From positions 1 through 9,377 of the forward strand of contig JAGYOV010000025.1 in assembly GCA_018399375.1 (NCBI GenBank): a stretch of 9,377 bases of DNA. The letters are read 5' to 3'. This stretch comes from Dehalococcoidia bacterium (lineage in GTDB: Bacteria; Chloroflexota; Dehalococcoidia; GIF9; AB-539-J10). Below, one piece after another: positions 4,697 to 9,377 of this stretch (position 1 is the stretch's first letter; the number at the start of each line of letters is the position of its first letter). The notes under the pieces were generated by a model, which was given only the letters and a program-made list of their open reading frames with translations, searched no databases and had not been told where the DNA came from. The position numbers and the translations under genes are program-made.

Positions 4697-7252
4697 CTAG
4701 CTCCATTCGGTGTCAGGGAAATAGAAACTACTGAGCTTCGCCCTCAAAAGTACATGGTCTTTCCGTTTCAAAGAAGGGTCAAATTGAAATAGAGCAAGCG
4801 CTTCGCGGCGGGCCTGCTCTAGAAGCTCCCTGTTGGATAGCTTGGCCACCTTAAGGTCAGGTAATCCGCTCTGGCGTGAGCCAAAGAACTCTCCTGGCCC
4901 TCGTAGCTCCATATCTTTTTCTGCCAAAACAAAGCCATTTTGAATTTCTTCCATCAATTGGAGCCGGGTTTTTATTTCTGGCGAGATTCTTACAGGGATG
5001 AGAATACAATATCCTTCATCTTTGCCCCTGCCAACTCTACCCCTGAATTGGTGAAGCTGTGATAAGCCAAAACGATCCGCACCTTCTACCACCATCACTG
5101 TAGCTCCAGGTATATCGATCCCTACCTCTACTACCGACGTCGCTATTAGAATAGAGATATCCCCATCGCGAAAGTGCCGCATTACTTTGTCTTTTTCTGC
5201 GGGTGACATCTGCCCATGAAGCAATCCCAGCTTTAATTCAGGGAAGACTTCTTGAGATAATCTGCGGTATTCCCTTGTAGCAGCTTTTGTCTCCAGAAAT
5301 TCTGATTCTTCCACTAGAGGATAGACAATAAAGGCCTGTTTATTTCTGCTAACTTCACGCCGCACGAATTCATAGGCATTTTTGCGATAGGCTGGTTTAA
5401 GCCACTTCGTCTTGACTGCGCACCTCCCTGGCGGTAATTCATCTATGGTTGAAAGGTCGAGATCCCCATAAATGGTTAAAGCCATGGTCCTCGGTATAGG
5501 AGTAGCTGTCATTACCAATATGTGAGGATTAAATCCTTTCTGACGCAAAGTGGAACGCTGTAATACTCCAAAGCGATGTTGCTCATCAGTAATCGCCAAC
5601 CCCAGCCGGCTAAATTGTACGCTCTTTTGTATCAGGGCATGAGTGCCTACAGCAATATCGATTTCTCCTTCCTTGATTTTGCTCTGCAGTATCGATTTCT
5701 CATTGTTGCCAAGGCTACCTACTAGCAAGGCAACGGTAAATGGTCGTGGGAGAAAACCCGAATAGCTCTTTATATTGACACCTTGATCTTCCTCTCGGGC
5801 GATCTTGGATAGATAGCTACAAATATTGTGGAAATGCTGCTCTGCCAGTATTTCCGTAGGTGCCATTAAAGCACCTTGAAAACCATTGTATGTAGCTAAT
5901 ATAAGAACCAGTATGGCAATTACAGTCTTGCCGCTGCCAACTTCGCCCTGTAATAGCCGTGCCATAGCTCGCGGTTTCTCCAAATCGCTCACGATTTCCT
6001 TGAGAACCCTTTGCTGGGCGGGAGTTAGATCAAATGGTAAGGAGAAGAAAAGCCTGTCTTGAATTTCACGATCTATAATGAAGGCATTACCTGGCTGCTC
6101 TTCTTGCCATGACCATCTGCGGGAGAGAACGCTTAACTGGAGCAGCAATAATTCATCGAAGGCTAATCGCTCCCTTGCTTTTTCCATAGCAAGGAGATCA
6201 TCTGGATAGTGTATGTGTGCTAGGGCCTGGCCCAGGTCCAACAGATGGCATCGTTCCTTCAATTCTGCAGGGAGGAAATCATATACTTTGTTGAGGTACC
6301 CGCTGAGAATTTCCCTTATCCATCCTCTAACCTGTCGAGGATATAACCCTCGAGTCAGTGGATAGATTGGCACCAATCTGCCAGTATGTATCGTCTCCAG
6401 TCCATTTTCTTCGCTCCCCTCCAGCAACTCCCATTCAGGAGAAATAAACTCCTTTTGTCCTCTGAACTTTCCTCTCCCCACTCTCACTTCGCCACTGATA
6501 ACTATACGGGTATTGATGGCAAATTTTCTGGCTAAATAGGGCTGATTAAACCAGATTACTCGAGCTATGCCTGTTCCATCTCCTATAATGGCCTCTGTAC
6601 TGCGCATTTTGCCAAGTACAGCTATCCGTGTCTGCCATATCGTAGCCACAGCAGTCTGCTCTTTGCCCTCTTCAAGCTGAGAGATGGTTCTCTGTTGACT
6701 ATAATCCACGTAGCGTCGTGGGAAGAAATAAATCAAATCGTGTACCGTCTTCACTCCTAGTCGGGCAAATTTTGCAGCTATCCGAGGGGTAATGCCTTTG
6801 ATAACTGTTATAGGTGCAGATAACTCACCTCTTTCCACAAATAGGTGAGTTGCTTTCTCATCAGCTAAAATTTTGCTTGACGCTATAGGCTTTGCCTTTG
6901 TCTCCGCCAGTTTGCTTCTCTCAGGGATTTCCTTTTCATTGCTCTCTTTTTTCAGCCTGGTTAGACAATCTTGAAAGAATGCTATCCATTGCTTGCGCTC
7001 ACTTAATTGCAAAGATGCGTAGTTGTAGCTATCCGAAGTAAGCTTGGTGAAGTCTGACAGCAGGCGCTGCCTCACATTTTTCTCCTTTACGCCTTGCAAC
7101 TCCAGAAAGAAGCCTTGCCTTATTTGTTCCGAGTGCGTCCGTAGGTATTTACTTAGCCCCCCCATCACTGCTCTATCAGCATAACCGCTTTTACTCTCTA
7201 ACTTAATTATGTCTTGCAACTTATCTATCTCTGTCATATTACGCTGGACCAT
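4697..7252 (-). CDS. recG: ATP-dependent DNA helicase RecG
   Basis: RecG is an SF2 branch-migrating translocase that remodels stalled replication forks and Holliday junctions. Domains in order are an N-terminal extension (1-145), the wedge/OB region with a helix-hairpin-helix start VIKGITPRIAAKFARLGV (150-167) and OB strands to about 300, then helicase motifs. These are Walker A GEVGSGKT (436-443), APTEILAEQH (464-473), DEQHRFG (556-562, a DEQH box), MTATPIPRTMAL (581-592), LHGQMSPAEK (678-687), TSVVEVGIDIP (705-715) and QFRGRVGRG (735-743). The C-terminal RecG domain has DMELRGPGEFFGSRQSG (780-796). At 851 residues it exceeds the roughly 690 of E. coli because of the extension, a type also found in Thermotoga. 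The ATG at 7252 has no clear Shine-Dalgarno; an in-frame ATG at 7237 is an alternative and is no better. It lies 2 bp after a small ORF, suggesting coupled translation. Confidence 0.97.
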   Translation of the reverse strand: MVQRNMTEIDKLQDIIKLESKSGYADRAVMGGLSKYLRTHSEQIRQGFFLELQGVKEKNVRQRLLSDFTKLTSDSYNYASLQLSERKQWIAFFQDCLTRLKKESNEKEIPERSKLAETKAKPIASSKILADEKATHLFVERGELSAPITVIKGITPRIAAKFARLGVKTVHDLIYFFPRRYVDYSQQRTISQLEEGKEQTAVATIWQTRIAVLGKMRSTEAIIGDGTGIARVIWFNQPYLARKFAINTRIVISGEVRVGRGKFRGQKEFISPEWELLEGSEENGLETIHTGRLVPIYPLTRGLYPRQVRGWIREILSGYLNKVYDFLPAELKERCHLLDLGQALAHIHYPDDLLAMEKARERLAFDELLLLQLSVLSRRWSWQEEQPGNAFIIDREIQDRLFFSLPFDLTPAQQRVLKEIVSDLEKPRAMARLLQGEVGSGKTVIAILVLILATYNGFQGALMAPTEILAEQHFHNICSYLSKIAREEDQGVNIKSYSGFLPRPFTVALLVGSLGNNEKSILQSKIKEGEIDIAVGTHALIQKSVQFSRLGLAITDEQHRFGVLQRSTLRQKGFNPHILVMTATPIPRTMALTIYGDLDLSTIDELPPGRCAVKTKWLKPAYRKNAYEFVRREVSRNKQAFIVYPLVEESEFLETKAATREYRRLSQEVFPELKLGLLHGQMSPAEKDKVMRHFRDGDISILIATSVVEVGIDIPGATVMVVEGADRFGLSQLHQFRGRVGRGKDEGYCILIPVRISPEIKTRLQLMEEIQNGFVLAEKDMELRGPGEFFGSRQSGLPDLKVAKLSNRELLEQARREALALFQFDPSLKRKDHVLLRAKLSSFYFPDTEWS

Positions 7253-7254
7253 CG

Positions 7255-7458
7255 TTATATTTTCAGCAAGGCATAGTAGAGGTGCCAGTTGTGCAGTAGC
7301 CCTCTAATCTGTAGCGGGACATTGGGGAGTAAGATCAGCGTTTTCGCAGCATATCTGAGGCAGGAAGGAAATATGTGGAAGAATTTATCAATCTTCGTCC
7401 TCTGATTCGATCCAGAGGCGTTACATGGACAGCTATTGGCAGCGATCCGAACTATCAT
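7255..7458 (-). CDS. Doubtful small ORF filling the fakA-recG gap, unknown function
   Basis: This 67-codon ORF starts inside the fakA stop (ATGA overlap at 7455-7458) and ends with TAA 2 bp before the recG ATG. I recognise no family. The product is Cys-containing (CPC at residues 11-13), basic, and ends in an aromatic and hydrophobic stretch, LLHNWHLYYALLKI; no convincing membrane helix or signal peptide is seen. There is no good Shine-Dalgarno, so it would depend on ribosomes finishing fakA. The case for it is purely positional: an exact fit, and a downstream recG start that also lacks a Shine-Dalgarno. It could equally be a chance open frame in a 202-bp spacer. Confidence 0.25.
   Translation of the reverse strand: MIVRIAANSCPCNASGSNQRTKIDKFFHIFPSCLRYAAKTLILLPNVPLQIRGLLHNWHLYYALLKI
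7399..7418 (-). repeat. Inverted repeat in the fakA-recG spacer
   Basis: CCTCTG and CAGAGG can form a perfect 6-bp stem with an 8-nt loop. No run of T follows on either strand, so it is not an intrinsic terminator. It may stabilise or cleave-mark the operon mRNA, or mean nothing. Confidence 0.25.
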
Positions 7459-9080
7459 TCCAGCGATATTGTGTAGTCATAGTGAGGTTGTTCCCCCTGG
7501 ATCACTTCCACTTCACCTTGATATCTGTTGCGAATCTCCTTAACTATGCTATCAGTCTCCGCTGCTTCTGCTTTATCGCCACAATAAATGGTTATTACCT
7601 CTGCTTTTTCTGCTTCTGACTTTGTGAGCGCCTCTAGAATAACTCCCTTATTATTCTCTCCACAGGCAATCAAATCTTTATCATCCAAGATGGCAATTGG
7701 TTTGCCCTTCTTAATTTTCATGGCGTTGACCTGGGTCTTTCTCACCGCTTTGGTAATCTCTATGGTTGTAATTGATTTTCTGGCCTCTTCCATAGAGCGT
7801 ACATTCTCATCTATATCCATATCAGGATTAAAGGAGAGGGTTGCAGCTATACCCTGGGGCACCGTGGTGGTGGGAATAACCTTAACTTTCTTTGAGGTGA
7901 AGGAAATAACCTGATATGCTGTGGCTACGATGTTCTTATTGTTGGGCAACAGAATAACGCCGCTAGTTGGGGCCGATTCTACTGCTTGAAGTAACTGCCG
8001 AACGCTGGGATTCATAGTTTGCCCGCCAGGTACGATGATCACGTTGCCCAGATCACTGAACAACTTGAAGAAACCATCTCCTGCAACTACAGTTACTATG
8101 GCTACATTGATTGCAGGCAATCTATCTCTCTGCGTCTCCAAAAATTCAGCGTACTGGTCGTCCATATTTTCGATTCGGATTTCATGTAGCTTTCCCTGAC
8201 GAGTAGCGTAATTGAGGATTTCCCCGGGGTTGAGACAATGAATGTGGATCCTGAGCAGGGAATCATCGCCTGTAATGGCCAGTGATTCCCCTTTCTTTAT
8301 CAGGTCTTTTCTTACCTTGTCTTGGTCCAGCGATTGCCCCTCCAAAACGAAACTGGTGCAATATCCATAAGGCGTTTCTACCTTTGATGGCAGCTGCGTT
8401 GGCTTTGGCTGTACGGCGATTTCGGGATCACTCGCTGAAGACATCTGGTGTTGTAATTGATTGGTCTCTCCCTTCAAGGCGAGCAACGCTCCCTCGAGCA
8501 AAATGTACAAGCCTTCTCCTCCTGCATCAACTACTCCTGTTTCCTTTAGAATGGGCAGCAGTTCAGGAGTTCGCGCTACTGAGGTTTTGGCAGCTTCCAC
8601 AGCAACTTCCATTACTCCTGCCAGGTCACAGGAATCAACGCGGGCAGCCTCACAAGCGGCCTGAGCTGTGTCCTTGAGAACCGTTAGTATGGTCCCCTCC
8701 ACAGGATCGATAACGCCTTTATAAGCTGCCTGTACTGATTCTTGCAACGCATTGGCAAAATCCCTGCTGCTAAAGCTGGCATTATCCAATCCCTTGGCCA
8801 GACCGCGCCAGAACTGCGATAAAATAACTCCTGAATTTCCGCGCGCTCCCATTAGCGCTCCGTGAGCCATTGCTTTAGCTACCAGAGAAGCATCACCATT
8901 TGTGCTCTGATTTGCTTCTTCAATAGCAGAACGCATGGTGAGTAGCATATTAGTCCCCGTGTCACCATCCGGTACGGGGAAAACATTTATAGCATTGATA
9001 TCGGGAGCGCTTTTCTCCAGCCAGAGAGTTGCTGTAGTGAACATATCCTTCAAAGTTTTACCGTCACATGTATATACCAT
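7455..9080 (-). CDS. fakA: Fatty acid kinase catalytic subunit FakA family protein (DAK2/DegV-like, YloV)
   Basis: FakA phosphorylates fatty acids held by FakB (DegV-type) partners, feeding acyl-phosphate into phospholipid synthesis. From the ATG at 9080 the protein has 541 residues, near the usual 548. The DAK2 domain (1-205) holds the metal-binding loop NVFPVPDGDTGTNM (32-45), HGALMGARGNSGVILSQ (73-89) and VVDAGGEGLY (183-192). The middle domain has YGYCTSFVLEG (238-248) and RIHIHCLNPGE (277-287), with Cys and His-x-His as in the zinc-binding middle domain of the family. The C-terminal DegV-like part has GQTMNPSVRQLL (353-364) and LPNNKNI (378-384). The ATG at 9080 is chosen because MVYTCDGKTLKDM aligns with family N-termini and AAGGGG lies 4 nt upstream; an in-frame ATG at 9125 (556 residues) lacks a good ribosome site and would leave only 48 bp to divergent rpmB. 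No fakB is in the window. Confidence 0.92.
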   Translation of the reverse strand: MVYTCDGKTLKDMFTTATLWLEKSAPDINAINVFPVPDGDTGTNMLLTMRSAIEEANQSTNGDASLVAKAMAHGALMGARGNSGVILSQFWRGLAKGLDNASFSSRDFANALQESVQAAYKGVIDPVEGTILTVLKDTAQAACEAARVDSCDLAGVMEVAVEAAKTSVARTPELLPILKETGVVDAGGEGLYILLEGALLALKGETNQLQHQMSSASDPEIAVQPKPTQLPSKVETPYGYCTSFVLEGQSLDQDKVRKDLIKKGESLAITGDDSLLRIHIHCLNPGEILNYATRQGKLHEIRIENMDDQYAEFLETQRDRLPAINVAIVTVVAGDGFFKLFSDLGNVIIVPGGQTMNPSVRQLLQAVESAPTSGVILLPNNKNIVATAYQVISFTSKKVKVIPTTTVPQGIAATLSFNPDMDIDENVRSMEEARKSITTIEITKAVRKTQVNAMKIKKGKPIAILDDKDLIACGENNKGVILEALTKSEAEKAEVITIYCGDKAEAAETDSIVKEIRNRYQGEVEVIQGEQPHYDYTISLE

Positions 9081-9160
9081 ATTACCCCTTGGATTTAATT
9101 TCTCTATTGTGTTAGCATTACTCATGATTTAGGCATATCCCTTTTCTCGTGGAACTGGAT

Positions 9161-9166
9161 AAGGAG
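9161..9166 (+). promoter_or_regulatory. Ribosome binding site of rpmB
   Basis: AAGGAG with a 7-nt spacer to the ATG at 9174. This is near-consensus, as expected for a highly expressed ribosomal protein gene. Confidence 0.65.
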
Positions 9167-9173
9167 AACACAT

Positions 9174-9356
9174 ATGAGATGTGATGTTTGCGGCAAGAGA
9201 CCTATGTTCGGTAATAGCGTAAGCCATTCTAAAAGACATACCAAGAGACGCTGGTTGCCTAACATTCATCGCACTACAGTTATGGTAGAAGGAAAGAGAA
9301 CAAAAGTCAATATCTGTACTCGATGCCTGCGCACTCTGTACAAGACAGCAAGTTAG
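9174..9356 (+). CDS. rpmB: 50S ribosomal protein L28 (zinc-ribbon type)
   Basis: L28 is a small protein of the large ribosomal subunit. The 60 residues contain the family core GNSVSHSKRHTKRRWLPNIH (13-32) and VNICTRCLRTL (45-55). Two cysteine pairs, C3/C6 and C48/C51, make this the C+ (zinc-binding) version, which tends to be replaced by a C- paralogue in zinc-limited bacteria. The start is fixed by AAGGAG at 9161-9166, 7 nt before ATG. It diverges from fakA; in Bacillus subtilis rpmB is also next to the fakA homologue yloV, but there it is separated from it by yloU. No clear -35/-10 pair was found in the spacer. Confidence 0.97.
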   Translation: MRCDVCGKRPMFGNSVSHSKRHTKRRWLPNIHRTTVMVEGKRTKVNICTRCLRTLYKTAS

Positions 9357-9377
9357 CTTACGATATTTCTCATTTCC

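Noticed and set aside
7395..7425. tRNA-like T-arm (GGATCGAATC within a hairpin) in the fakA-recG spacer
   Set aside because: The loop is 8 nt where a T-arm has 7, and no matching acceptor, D-arm or anticodon arm surrounds it.
7425..8677. Plus-strand ORFs of 64-131 codons opposite fakA
   Set aside because: Antisense to a well-supported gene; low-complexity Leu/Ala/Ser/Pro-rich translations typical of shadow frames.
9109..9125. Four-codon ORF (MPKS) on the minus strand overlapping the 9125 ATG, as a possible leader peptide
   Set aside because: Its putative ribosome site is only about 2 nt from the ATG, and the peptide is too short to judge; chance is the simplest explanation.

Overview
This window looks like an ordinary bacterial chromosome segment of moderate GC (mid 40s percent by eye, not counted). 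It carries seven clear protein genes, one of them cut by the left edge, plus one doubtful small ORF. I see no transposase, integrase, phage gene, CRISPR array, tRNA or rRNA, and no patch of clearly foreign composition. Three features suggest an anaerobic bacterium, possibly Chloroflexota (Dehalococcoidia-like) or a related deep lineage: the short 431-residue ThiC form, the four-cysteine L28, and RecG with a long N-terminal extension. That assignment is a low-confidence inference.

Left region (1-2102, minus strand): a ThiC-family radical-SAM enzyme (thiC) is followed 19 bp later by a fold-type III PLP decarboxylase of the ornithine/lysine/diaminopimelate family, which runs off the window. The thiC leader (about 2103-2230) can fold into several hairpins but has no recognisable TPP-riboswitch core.

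Middle (2103-4696): a gamma-carbonic-anhydrase-like hexapeptide-repeat protein is transcribed rightward, divergent from thiC. It converges with argS, leaving only 11 bp between the two stop codons. One of its three expected zinc histidines is replaced by Asn. argS probably has its own extended -10 promoter, with a perfect 12-bp palindrome overlapping the start-site region.

Right (4697-9377): a probable fakA-recG operon lies on the minus strand. Between the two genes, a 67-codon ORF overlaps the fakA stop (ATGA) and ends 2 bp before the recG start, which has no Shine-Dalgarno of its own. Divergent to fakA is rpmB (ribosomal protein L28). Bacillus subtilis has rpmB-yloU-yloV(fakA)-sda genes-recG; here the neighbourhood is partly kept, but rpmB is inverted and yloU/asp23 is absent from the gap.

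The genes serve cofactor and polyamine metabolism (thiC, decarboxylase), translation (argS, rpmB), DNA repair (recG) and lipid metabolism (fakA). I found no obvious new multi-gene system. The best leads are the altered metal site of the carbonic anhydrase homologue, the unexplained thiC leader, the iron-sulfur motif spacing of ThiC, and the fakA/small ORF/recG junction.
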